The notes below the pieces were generated by a model. It was not told the DNA's origin. It was given only the letters and a program-made list of their open reading frames with translations, and searched no databases. Both the position numbers and the translations under genes were made by a program. Positions 1 through 9,910 of a stretch of 64,000 nt of DNA are shown piece after piece (position 1 is the stretch's first letter; every line of letters starts with the position of its first letter). Source of the stretch: Salticus scenicus (Eukaryota; Arthropoda; Arachnida; Araneae; Salticidae); NCBI GenBank assembly GCA_963930645.1, contig OZ005650.1:235491688-235555687 (forward strand), given 5' to 3'.

Positions 1-96
1 CTTTAACAACGTTTCGAAATTATTAAATTGTTTTATCAAAATCAGTGTTCATATGTGAATACTGAGAGCAATTTGAGAAGAATCCATGGACGACAT

Positions 97-335
97 TATT
101 CCGTTAATCGACTAGATCGATTGTGATTTTTTTTCTTTGGAGATATGTTAAGTCACAAGTTTATGCTGATAATACAATAACAAATGAGCAATTAAAAACC
201 AACATTGAATGTGTTATTCCTGAAATATAACACCAAAATGTGAAAGAGTGATGGAAAATTGGGTTGACAGAATGCGGTATGTACAGAGAAGTCATGGTGC
301 TCAGATGAACGATATTATTTTCATACTTAATGGCA
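97..335 (+). pseudogene. DDE transposase C-terminal remnant
   Basis: Translation of the plus strand gives a stretch typical of the C-terminal end of Tc/mariner-type DDE transposases: a W-R-Y-V-K-S-Q-V-Y-A-D segment at about 140-175, then a helical segment, then E-N-W-V-D-R-M...R-S-H-G-A at about 250-300. In the family this part follows the last catalytic acidic residue (the FLWGYVKS-like motif). An in-frame TAA near 228-230 and a frame change near 248 break it, and nothing upstream in the window shows the catalytic core. It is an old truncated copy. The family assignment comes from the motif pattern only. Confidence 0.6.
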
Positions 336-1488
336 TAATGTAAGCTTTCGAAAAAAAAAGTTGTGTCTCACTAAATAATTTATGAGTTTTTTTTTTTTAT
401 TATTATTATTTATTTATTTTTATTGTATTACTCTTAATGGAAAGCCCTTTACTAAACTGTAATCGCTATTTTCAAGGCCAATTTAATTAGCAATTAAATG
501 TTTCTCAACATCCAAGTTATTACTATTTTTAATAAATGCTTGTTGAGAAGATTTAAGGTATTTACCTGCATTCTTATATATTCTCCAAAGTATGTGCATT
601 ATGCTTCAGAAAAATTACCTGTATAGTATATACTATTCATTTTCTTTCTATAAGATACCTTAAGATTCGACGACGTGGACAATTATAATACAGCAACATA
701 TTAAATACAACCAATGTCATTTGTAGAATATTTTGCATGTTAATTGGAAAAATACCAATATTTTTCGGTGATGAAATATGGATACTGTATCATGAGTAAT
801 TTCATGTGTGTGTGATCTTTCTTTCTTTTGACTCTTATAGATGATATTATATACATTTTCTGATTTTTTGTCAATATAATATTGAAGTAATTTACATAAT
901 TCAATGTTTCATAACACTCGCTCCCCACTCAAATACTCTCTCGCAAACCAAATATTTTCTAAAATTCTTAGCAACTTTAAAAATAAATGACAGAAAGCAA
1001 TTTTGAAATTTATTTATGCGCATATTTATAGGCTGCTCAGACTTCCAGATGCATTTTTCGTGTGTAATTATGCGTAGCTAACATGAAATATCTTGACGTT
1101 TAAAATGAGAAATATTTGTTGAGTTTTTGACTGATAGTCTTTGATTTATATAGTTACAAAGTACTTTTACATGTAAATCTATAAATATCATTAAATAATT
1201 TTTATGTATGCTTAAAGAATGCTTAAGGGATTTTATTTATTTTTTAAACATTAAGTTTATCACAGATGGGAGTAGTAAACTATTTCATTCAATAATCAAA
1301 ATTATAAAATTTTGAAATTAAATGTTATTGGTATTTCCCGCAAGTTAAAGGCATTAAATCTCTGGTTCAATTATTTAATATATGTATTTTAATTGTTCAT
1401 TATTTGATATGGGAATTGCATAAATTTGAAATTTCCAAGCGTATTAGTATTTTGCTGTTTTCCACATTGTAGATTAATTAATTAAATG

Positions 1489-1531
<43 letters not shown>

Positions 1532-1870
1532 GCTTTGAATTTATGTTTTATAAAAATAATAATAATAATAATAATAATACATTTGAAGGAAATACCTGAT
1601 GAACTTTCTTAAGAAAGAGAATTCATAAAATGAGCTCTTAATTTTACAAAAACGAATATAGCGTTTCCATAAAAAATAATGTGCAGCAAAACCACATTTA
1701 AAAAATCATACAATTACAAAATAATATTTACGTAATAGTTCCAATGTATAAAATATAATGTTAGAATATACGGTCGTATAAATGATAAAGAATCATGATT
1801 GAGTTAAACAGATCCTACATTTATGCACTTTAAAAGGAAAACCAGTAAATAATATACGTTCAAGCATTTA
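336..1870. other. AT-rich intergenic DNA with two facing microsatellites
   Basis: No gene is visible. An (ATT)n run at about 1490-1531 and an (AAT)n run at about 1555-1579 are complementary and only about 24 bp apart, so they could fold into a hairpin. The 62-codon ORF on the minus strand at 740-928 has no recognisable composition or motif. Confidence 0.6.
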
Positions 1871-1874
1871 AGGT

Positions 1875-2589
1875 TGTGGCGTTTGCATTCCTGCAAACTC
1901 CATCTTAACTTAAATACTTAATTAAGTTACTAAGAAAACCAGAGACTTTAATTGAACAAACAATAAGAGTTTATTTGAACCAGATTAATGGGAGGGCGGC
2001 CTGGAAATAGATCTTAGCTCAGTCAGCGTATTATTAAATCAAAAATATATAAATCAACAATTTAATTATCTTAAATATCTCACCCCAGCAGATAGTCGAA
2101 GGTGTAGAGACGGTCGCACTCGTACTCCAATACTACGGCTTCACTATGGGACAGAGGATTCCCTTCTGACCCAGCTTGAACTTTCCGAAAACTAGTAGAC
2201 ACTCACCAACACTCAACACTACTTAACTTCACGCCACTAAATCTCCACTACTCTACTTCTCAATATCCGTCAAACTAAGATTCATCACAAGCACTATAAT
2301 ATCCTCCAACATCCACACCATCTGCTAAAACGATCTCTATTTTTATACTTCTTCCTACACCCTCCTTTCACTACATTTCAATCCGTACTTTTAAAAATCA
2401 CTTCTAATTTAACTAATATTCAAAATCTAAGTCTTTTAATGCAGCACCCTGCCGACACAAAACTAGCTCGACCTCAACCTTCACCGAGTCAATGGCGACG
2501 GAGTGTTTTTAACCGTCCCCACTTCCTACTTTGCTGGATCCAGCTTAATTAAAACAACTGTGGTGATGTTCTGACGTCTCAACCTCACA
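1875..2589 (-). repeat. 3' LTR of the Gypsy element
   Basis: 715 bp, starting TGTGGCG and ending CCTCACA on the plus strand. It matches 9193-9906 along its whole length with roughly 20 substitutions and a few one-base indels. It carries a copy of the gag start codon near its left edge, as does the other LTR. Confidence 0.93.
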
Positions 2590-2601
2590 GTCCCCCTCCA
2601 A
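2590..2601 (-). promoter_or_regulatory. Polypurine tract
   Basis: Read on the minus strand, the bases immediately before the 3' LTR are TTGGAGGGGGAC, a purine-rich tract in the place where plus-strand DNA synthesis is primed in LTR elements. Assigned from position and composition. Confidence 0.7.
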
Positions 2602-4188
2602 GAAAAAAAATTTAGTCGGGAAAATCCCCAACGGGTTTGATCGAGTAAATTTAAATAGCTTCATTCCATATCTAACTATCTCAAATCTCTCAAGTGTGAG
2701 TGCAGCCGTCACTTAAAATTTAACCGGGTGAGAAAAACTTAAAAATTTGTTAAATCCCTGAGCGAAAACTCGGGGACGCAAAAAAAAATTAATTTAAAAT
2801 TTTAAATAAAAGGCGTACTTTTACCCCGAGAACTCCGGGACTCTGACTGAGCTAAAACCAGGCGTACAGTAGGATTTACACACGTCTCCCTGTTAGGCCA
2901 GGAAGGCAATTGTATGACTTTAATGATATATTGTAGAATTATAAAGAGACTCGCATGTACAGTCGGTAACAAAAGTGTCCGAACACTAGCAAAAATTCCC
3001 ATGTAAAAAAAGCACACTTCATACGGTTTTGTTAAATAAATCCTTGGCGAATCCTGTTCTTAGTCAGTGTAAGAACATGATTCGATAAGGATTTATTTAA
3101 CAAAACCGTATAAAGTGTACCTTTCTTACATAGGAATTTTTGCTAGTGTTCGGACACTTTTGTTACCGACTGTACAAATGCGATAATTTCTTGCTGTAGA
3201 ATAGAGTCTGTTGCACAGATTGTTCATATCCCACAAATAATCTTTTTAACATATCTAAGTGAAGAAAAAGTCTTTAGTAAAATTTAATGGTATATTAGGA
3301 TGTGGAACTTGCAAATCTATCCTGCAGATGAAGTGGCTAGCAGTTTCATTGTCGTCAGGAAAAAGTAGACGTCGGAATGTGCAGGCTGTCCACATCCAGG
3401 AAAAAGAACTTTTTGACATCAGATTAAGAGATCTTTCACTTCAGATAAAAATACTTTTAACATCAGATTAAGAGGAATAGTCCATCAGAGTGTGTCTGAA
3501 AGGGGAAAAACTTTTACAGTATGCATAGTAAAAAAAAAATAGTTAGAATTCATCTCTAGAAGAAACTGAGACATGTTCGTCTCTATTAACATAATAGATA
3601 GGTTACATACAGAAATATTTCTCCCTCCTTAGCTAAAGCATAAGCGAAAAATTGAGCAGTTAGTCTTTTTAATGTTATATGTTTAAACACGCTTTTTATG
3701 CTTAAAGCTAAAAAAAACATTGTTCCCCCTCTAAAAGTACATACAGATAAACTTTTAGACAAATATTCAACAAATACAAATATGCAGTTTATAAATACAT
3801 CATTTATAGAAATACAAAAGAAAAAAAGGGGGGGGGGATTTACAAAAGGTCCAAAAAACAGTTTATATTACCAGCTTTCTGCAGGTGATGGCTACAAGGT
3901 AAAAGAACTTAATACATACATAAAATAGATATTTAAGAGAGAACAAAAATGTTGACATTGAAGCAGAACATTAATTTTGATTTGAAAGTTCATGGCTAAA
4001 TTAAATTTTGTATTTTTAGTTTGGGAAAGTCCATAACTTTCGTAAGAGTTCTTAAAAGATAAAGTCCCAAAAAGGCTTCAAAGTATGTCGAACATTTTAT
4101 ACAGCTCTGACAGAAATGCACTTGTAATAGAAAAAAAATATAGAACGGTATCACCTGATGTGAATTTGCAGCTGTAACTTCAGGAAGG
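2602..4188 (-). other. Non-coding 3' region of the Gypsy element
   Basis: About 1.6 kb between the pol stop and the polypurine tract. It holds a palindromic MITE (2960-3172) and otherwise no recognisable coding sequence. Short ORFs at 2802-3017, 3259-3471 and 3698-3928 show no domain, and one lies inside the MITE arms. There is no transmembrane or envelope-like ORF. Confidence 0.6.
2960..3172. mobile_element. Palindromic Tc1/mariner-type MITE nested in the retrotransposon
   Basis: Begins CAGTCGGTAACAAAAGTG and ends with the reverse complement. The arms remain complementary inward for about 90 bp each and leave a small loop near 3040-3065. The element is flanked by TA at 2958-2959 and 3173-3174, the TA target duplication of the IS630/Tc1/mariner superfamily. 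At 213 bp it cannot encode a transposase. It inserted after or with the retrotransposon. Confidence 0.85.
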
Positions 4189-5887
4189 TTAGAGGTCTTG
4201 GTGAATGTGCTCGATGTACTCGTCAGCTAGGCCACAGGGTTGCAGGCTTTCAGACCGGGGTCTAGGGCTATCCCAAAAGGCTTGTACAAAGGCTTGCTCG
4301 GCAGGTGATTCATATGGCTGAGCATGTTGTCGGAGTCTGGCTTGACGCCGGGTATTGAATCGGTGGTGTAAAGAGAACTCGTCTGTGCCGACCGAGTCAG
4401 GAGCTGCTAGGAGTTTCTCCATGTGCCGTCCGCTAGCTGATGAAGAGGGTGGAGGTCTTTTTCGAACCCTTGCCTTTCTCTTAGGTCGGAAAGAGTCGGT
4501 GTGCACTGAATCTGGAACTGCTAGTACCTTCTGTGGGCGATGTGTTCCAGAGGACTTTGAGGAGGGGGCTTGTGGCCGTTTTAAATATTTGTTCCAAGCT
4601 TTTTTCTTTTTAATCTGCGGTATAAAAGAGCTATTAGTAAAAGAATAGTCGCGTTTGCGACCAGTTTGCCTAGGAAATTTCACATTAGAAAAGTTTGATG
4701 ACCCACTACGAGCTCGCTTTTGTGCGACGGGTCTGCTAACACTAGATTGGTCAGCGGAAGTGCCCTGAACAGATTGTTCGAGAGTTGTAGGAGTAGATAG
4801 TTTATCAGCTGTATAGGAATCAGGAGCACTAGGCTGGGAAGGGAGGTTAGGCGTAAAGACGGACAGTTCGTCAGGTGGGTTTGAACCCGGCACGCTATTA
4901 CTATCAAGAGTTTCAGCATATGATTGAGTGCGCTCTTTAAAAATGCGTATCTGGTCAACGTTTATGGTAGTTGGGGTGCCGTTAAAATCGATTGTCAGAT
5001 TATTATGTTCTACCTTTAAAACAGAGAAAGGCCCAATGAATTTTGGCTCAAATTTAGCTACTTTAGAATCTTATTTTGAGCTAAGAAAATGTGATTCTAG
5101 GAGTATTTTATCTCCCACTTTTACTTCTAAAATTCTACGTTTAAGGTTATAATATACAGCCTGCTGCTCTTGAGCTTTTCTCAAATTTCTCTGAACTTCT
5201 GGTAGCAATTCTTCAATATTTCGCGTAATAAATTGAGATGCGTTTTGCTGTACTAATACCAGTTTTTGAAAGGGGGTCAGAATCTTTCTGCCCAAAAACA
5301 ATTCAGCGGGAGTTTTTCCTGTTGCATCACTTACCGCTGTACGAATCGCATAGCCAAAATGATAGAGAAACTGATCCCAATTTTCATGATTTTGACCAAT
5401 GAACGTCGCAATCATATTAATTAAAGTTCTATTAACACGTTCGGCCTGATTAGCTTGCGGCCGATATGGAACCGTGAAGACATGTTTAATTTCGAGTGTA
5501 TCGCAAAGTGCCTTAAAAACATTACTTATAAATTGAGGACCATGGTCCGTTACAATTTGAAGGGGGGCGCCGTAACGAGAAATATAATTATTAAAAAAGG
5601 CAGTGGCCACTGCTTGTGCCGAAGCTTTACGTAGAGGCACAAATTCAACCCATTTACTAAAATAATTCACCATAACTAACACATAACGAAATCTATTTGG
5701 TTTAGAGAGGGGGTAAGGACCGATTAAGTCGAGTCCAAGAATTTGATTTGGAAAATCAACTTTAATAGGAATTAATTTACCGGCCGGCTTTAAATTTTTA
5801 TAATTATATTGCTGGCACAAGCGACAACTCGAAACATATTCATTAACAAACTTCCTCATTTTAGGAAAGTAACAGGCATCTTTGAGC

Positions 5888-5968
5888 CGGACAGCCCTAC
5901 CAGGACCTCGGTCCAGGTTTAGCTCAACACCGCTCTTCGAGCGGTGAGCCGGGGGCTGTACCGCTGTT
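5888..5968. mobile_element. 81-bp structured insertion with 15-bp direct repeats
   Basis: This piece interrupts the integrase coding sequence. It is bracketed by two exact copies of CAGGCATCTTTGAGC (5873-5887 and 5969-5983), as a target-site duplication would be. It can fold into three stems: an outer one pairing ACAGCCC with GGGCTGT, an inner ACCGCTC/GAGCGGT hairpin with a 3-nt loop, and a GGACC/GGTCC hairpin. It has no poly(A) tail and no transposase ends I recognise. It may be a very short retroposed structured RNA. Confidence 0.5.
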
Positions 5969-8423
5969 CAGGCATCTTTGAGCTTTTTATAAGTTTTCCT
6001 AATGCCAAAGTGCCCCGAAATTGGAGAGTCATAAAACTCAAATTGGATGGCTTGACGAAGAGATTGGGAATTACAAGTCGTAATTCGCCATAAGATGATG
6101 ATAATTTTGAATAAAAAAGCAAGCCATCGATTAAAGAAAAAGATTGGGTCCAGTTTAAGGCAATGGCTGATTCAATTAATGAAACTGACTCAGGATCTTC
6201 TAAATACTTATAGATTAATCCAAATTCGGGATCATTTTTTTGTTCTTGGATTAATTGATCTCTCGAATTTAACACAGATGCTGGCATAAGCGCTAAAGCT
6301 ACTTTTTTCTTATCAGATACGAATTCATCGTTTAAGGTAGTGACTAGATTTGTAGACGCACCTTGGTTTACTTGTTCACTTTCAATTTCCTTTACACGAG
6401 TTTCAGTCACGTTTGCTAATATTTCGGATTGAACCGGTTCAGCCTTTAAATGCGAATGATGAATATATGAGGCTTTAACAGTAGAATTTAACTGATCATT
6501 CTTTTCATTTAAAGCAAGGGATTGATCTAATCTAACCCATTAGATTCAATCGTATTTTCTTGAGTTTGAGTAGTACGTGAAAGAACGTCAGCTACGATAT
6601 TGTCAGAACCAGGTCGGTGTTCGATGTTTATATTAAAGTTAGATAACTTAAGAGTCCATCGAATCATGCGAGGGGAGAGGTTCTTTCCAGTTGTTAACCG
6701 AGTTAATGCCGCATGATCCGTAAGAACTGTTACTGGAAGTTGCGTAAAATATAAACGAAATTTTTGCAGTCCCCAAAGCACTGCTAAACATTCACGTTCA
6801 GTTACTGGATAATTTCTTTCTGCAGCGTTAAGCGTACGGGACGCATATGCTATTGGGCGGCCTTCTTGGCTTAAAACGGCACCAATGCCGTACGAAGAAG
6901 CATCAGTAGCTACTTGAAATTTAATATTATAATTAGGATGAGCTAGTACAGGAGGAGCGCTAAGTATAGTTTTTAACTTATCAAATGCTTCTTGTGCTTC
7001 ATTTGACCAGTGAAATTTAACTCTTTTCCTTTTGAGTTTAAAGAGGGGCTCGCATATGTGAGCAAAATTAGGTATAAATTTCCCATACCAAGCACACATG
7101 CCTAGAAATCTCGAGACTTGCTTGGAAGTAGTAGGAGGGGGCATGTTTAAAACTGGCTGAACTTTTTCATTATCTATAGAAATACCAGCAGGCGTTATTT
7201 TGACGCCTAGGTACTTAATTTCCTGTCGTGCAAAATGGCACTTAGAGGAATTTAAAGTTAATCCTGCATTTTGCAGTAGAGTAAAAACAGTTTTTAAATG
7301 ATCTAAATGCTCATTGTAAGATGAGGACGTGATTATTATATCATCGAGATAAACATGTACAAATTTATTCAAAACAGGTTTAAGTATAGTTTCCATGGCT
7401 TTTTGGAATGTCGCCACAGCCCCTGAACATCCGAAAGGCATTCGTTTGATACCAAACGTGCCGTTTTTAGTTATAAACGCTGTTTTTCAGCGGGTTTCAT
7501 TGCAATTTGAAAGTAACCCGATGTCAGATCGAGAGTAGACATAAAATTTGTCGTTGTGATATGTGCTAACAAATCATCAATTATAGGCAAGGGATACTGA
7601 GGATATTGTGTGATAGAATTTAGCCTACGATAATCTATTGCAAATCTCCATGCCTCAGGATCAGTAATAGGTTTACCATTTTTCTTACGACATAAAACAA
7701 CAGGAGATGCGTAAGGAGAAGTTACAGGCATAATAATATCATTTTTCAACATTTTGTCAATATGCCAATTTATAATATCTTGTTTGGCTTGATCATAACG
7801 ATAAGGCTTACTAAAGACTGGTTTATTAGTTCCAGTGTCAATTTCATGGCAAACAACATGGGTTAAGCCAGGTGTCTCAGAGAATAACTGTTTAAACTGA
7901 TTAAGAAAATTAACAAAATCAATTTTTTCAATATGAGTGAGGGCACATTCCTCTAAATTAACAATTAACTCTGTCTGCTCGACAGGTTTAGAATTCGACT
8001 TAGAATCATCAATATGTAAAGATTTATTGGCAAAATTTATTTCAACATTATTTGCTTTCATGAAATCTAACCCTATAATGCAGGGGTGCTGAAGATTTTC
8101 TATGACGTAAAAAGGCCAATTAACACTTAAATTATGAATTTGAACATTCAGGCTGACTTCGCCTCTATTAACACAGGACTGGCCTTGAGCCGTTGTAATA
8201 TTTAAATTTGTCCGCTTTAAAGGTTTAAAGTCAAAATACTTTTTATAAGTTTCATATGCTAGAAAGGAACGTTCAGCACCAGTGTCCCAATAAGTAGGTA
8301 TAAAAATATTATGAATTATTGCATTTAAATTAGGAAGGTCCACCGGACTGATACAAATTGTGTCTAAACATATGGAGGTGGTTGAGTTATTCAGTGGCTG
8401 TTGACCCTCCTCACAAGAGCCAC

Positions 8424-9221
8424 TTACTCGTTTAACTGACGACTCTGGTTATTACGAGAGTTACGGAAATTTCTGTTATATCTTTTAGCTCGAGAAAAGT
8501 TTTGAGACTGATTTTGATTAGAACGATCGTTCCGAGAATTTTGAAAGTTATTACGCCTTGTCTGCGGCGATTGACGTTCTTGTTGATAGCGATTGAAATT
8601 TTGAGGGGGGGTGAAATTTTCACGCCTAGAATTTTGCATATTTCCATTACCCCGTTGGCGATTAAAGGTGTTTTCCGCCATTGGAGGGTGTCGTTCTTGG
8701 TATTTAGCTAAGGTTTGAAACAGACTGTCGTAAGAGGTGACAGGTTTCAGATCAAGGTAATCTTCAATAGGAATAGTCAAAAGCGGGGTTATAATTTCCA
8801 TTGCAGCGGCAAAAGATAAAACTAAATCCAGCTGCTTTATAATGTCGAATTTACGTAACAAAAATGTGGTGGGTTTGTCATAAAACGACATCTTTGTCGT
8901 ATAAAGTTCTTGACGGAGTTTGGTTTTATCCACAATAGAAGAGAATGAATTTTTAATTTTGAGCTTCAAATCCTCATACGTAGGATTTTGGCCTAGAGCT
9001 CTAGAGGCAATGGTGTCATACCAGATTTTAGCATCTCCTTTTAAGGAGTATTTTAATAAATTAAATTTATCAGCCTCGTCAATTTTACATATATCAAAAT
9101 ACTGTTCAAGATCTTCAAAAAATTTAAGTACATTGTTTGAGCCAGTAAAATAAACCCGAGTGGGGGGGATGTCGAACTGAGTTGGGCGCCACTGTGGCGT
9201 TTGCGTTCCTGCAAACTCCAT
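8424..9221 (-). CDS. gag: Gag-like capsid protein of the Gypsy element
   Basis: 265 codons, intact. It forms the particle in which the element's RNA is reverse transcribed. The middle (W-Y-D-T...L-R-Q-E-L...F-L-L-R-K-F) matches the retrotransposon gag capsid pattern. The last 75 residues are rich in Arg, Asn and Gln and lack a CCHC zinc knuckle, so RNA binding is probably by the basic tail. The start is unusual: the ATG at 9219-9221 is inside the 5' LTR and the frame runs through the LTR end and primer-binding site. The next in-frame Met is about residue 110, after the capsid domain has begun, so the LTR ATG is needed. It ends at TAA (8424-8426), just after a likely -1 frameshift site. Confidence 0.8.
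   Translation of the reverse strand: MEFAGTQTPQWRPTQFDIPPTRVYFTGSNNVLKFFEDLEQYFDICKIDEADKFNLLKYSLKGDAKIWYDTIASRALGQNPTYEDLKLKIKNSFSSIVDKTKLRQELYTTKMSFYDKPTTFLLRKFDIIKQLDLVLSFAAAMEIITPLLTIPIEDYLDLKPVTSYDSLFQTLAKYQERHPPMAENTFNRQRGNGNMQNSRRENFTPPQNFNRYQQERQSPQTRRNNFQNSRNDRSNQNQSQNFSRAKRYNRNFRNSRNNQSRQLNE
8430..8436 (-). promoter_or_regulatory. Probable -1 ribosomal frameshift site, gag to pol
   Basis: On the minus strand the heptamer G-TTA-AAC lies in the gag frame one codon before the gag TAA. The pol frame is open in -1 relative to gag across this point and runs straight into protease. GUUAAAC is a known -1 slippery heptamer (used by equine arteritis virus). I did not work out a downstream pseudoknot. 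Confidence 0.6.
9174..9191 (-). promoter_or_regulatory. tRNA primer-binding site
   Basis: One base after the 5' LTR the minus strand reads TGGCGCCCAACT. The first 11 bases match the complement of the tRNA-Lys1,2 3' end, which ends ...GTTGGGCGCCA. The match stops after 11 bases. This site is also translated as part of gag. Confidence 0.65.
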
Positions 9222-9906
9222 CTTAACTTAAATACATAATTAAGTTACTAAGAAAACCAGAGACTTTAATTGAACAAACAATAAGAGTTTATTTGAACCA
9301 GATTAATGGGAGGGCGGCCTGGAAATAGATCTTAGCTCAGTCAGCGTATTATTAAATCAAAAATATATAAATCAACAATTTAATTATCTTAAATATCTCA
9401 CCCCAGAAGATAGTCGAAGGTGTAGAGACGGTCGAACACGTACTCCATTACTACGGCTTCACTATGGGACAGAGGATTCCCCTCTGACCCAGCTTGAACT
9501 TTCCGAAAACTAGTCGACACTCACCAACACTCAACACTACTTAACTTCACGCCACTAAATCTCCACTACTCTACTTCTCAATATTCGTCAAACTAAGATT
9601 CATCACAATCACTATAATATCCTCCAACATCCATACCATCTACTAAAACCATCTCTATTTTTATACTTCTTCCTACACCCTCCTTTCACTACATTTCAAT
9701 CCGTACTTTTAAAAATCACTTCTAATTTAACTAATATTCAACATCTAAGTCTTTTAATGCAGCAACCTGCCCACACAAAACTAGTTCGACCTCAACCTTA
9801 CCGAGTCACTGGCGACGGAGTGTTTTTAACCGTCCCCACTTCCTACTTTGCTGGATCCAGCTTAATTAAAACAACTGTGGTGACGTTCTGACGTCTCAAC
9901 CTCACA
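9193..9906 (-). repeat. 5' LTR of the Gypsy element
   Basis: 714 bp, paired with 1875-2589. Element transcription should start inside it, but I did not pin down a TATA box. Its last 29 bp on the minus strand carry the gag start codon. Confidence 0.93.
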
Positions 9907-9910
9907 AGGT

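Larger units (their letters stand above)
4189..8436 (-). pseudogene. pol: Gypsy pol: protease, RT, RNase H, integrase (broken)
   Basis: Read from 8436 leftwards. The frame opens at the gag end. Protease (about 8290-8060) has D-T-G-A and an I-I-G-L-D-F motif. Reverse transcriptase starts near 7810. Its D-L-T-S-G-Y-F-Q motif lies at 7500-7530 and the Y-L-D-D catalytic motif near 7350. RNase H follows (V-A-T-D-A-S near 6900; T-D-H-A-A-L near 6710). Integrase has a C-x2-C pair near 5815, D (G-L-D-L-I-G-P) near 5725, D (V-T-D-H-G-P-Q-F) near 5550 and E (Q-A-E-R-V-N-R) near 5440. Damage: one-base frame breaks near 7480 (inside RT), 6527-6545 and about 6065, a 96-bp insertion/duplication at 5873-5983, and a TAA at 5071-5073. 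A proline/serine-rich basic tail continues past that stop to 4189. The enzyme cannot be made from this copy. Confidence 0.9.
1875..9906 (-). mobile_element. Ty3/Gypsy LTR retrotransposon, full length, inactivated
   Basis: Two direct LTRs (1875-2589 and 9193-9906) begin TGTG and end CACA and are flanked by the 4-bp duplication AGGT (1871-1874 and 9907-9910). The element reads on the minus strand, so the right LTR is the 5' LTR. Order in the element: 5' LTR, primer-binding site, gag, then protease, reverse transcriptase, RNase H, integrase, a non-coding tail and 3' LTR. The RT-RNaseH-integrase order is that of Ty3/Gypsy (Metaviridae). There is no envelope-like ORF. Pol has three single-base frame breaks, one in-frame stop and a short insertion. 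A 213-bp MITE sits in the tail. About 20 differences between the LTRs suggest a fairly recent insertion. Confidence 0.93.

Noticed and set aside
4355..4648. 97-codon plus-strand ORF
   Set aside because: It is antisense to the Gypsy pol C-terminal region and has no domain.
5888..5968. Hammerhead or HDV-like ribozyme in the 81-bp insertion
   Set aside because: It folds into three stems but lacks CUGANGA/GAAA and I could not form the HDV double pseudoknot.
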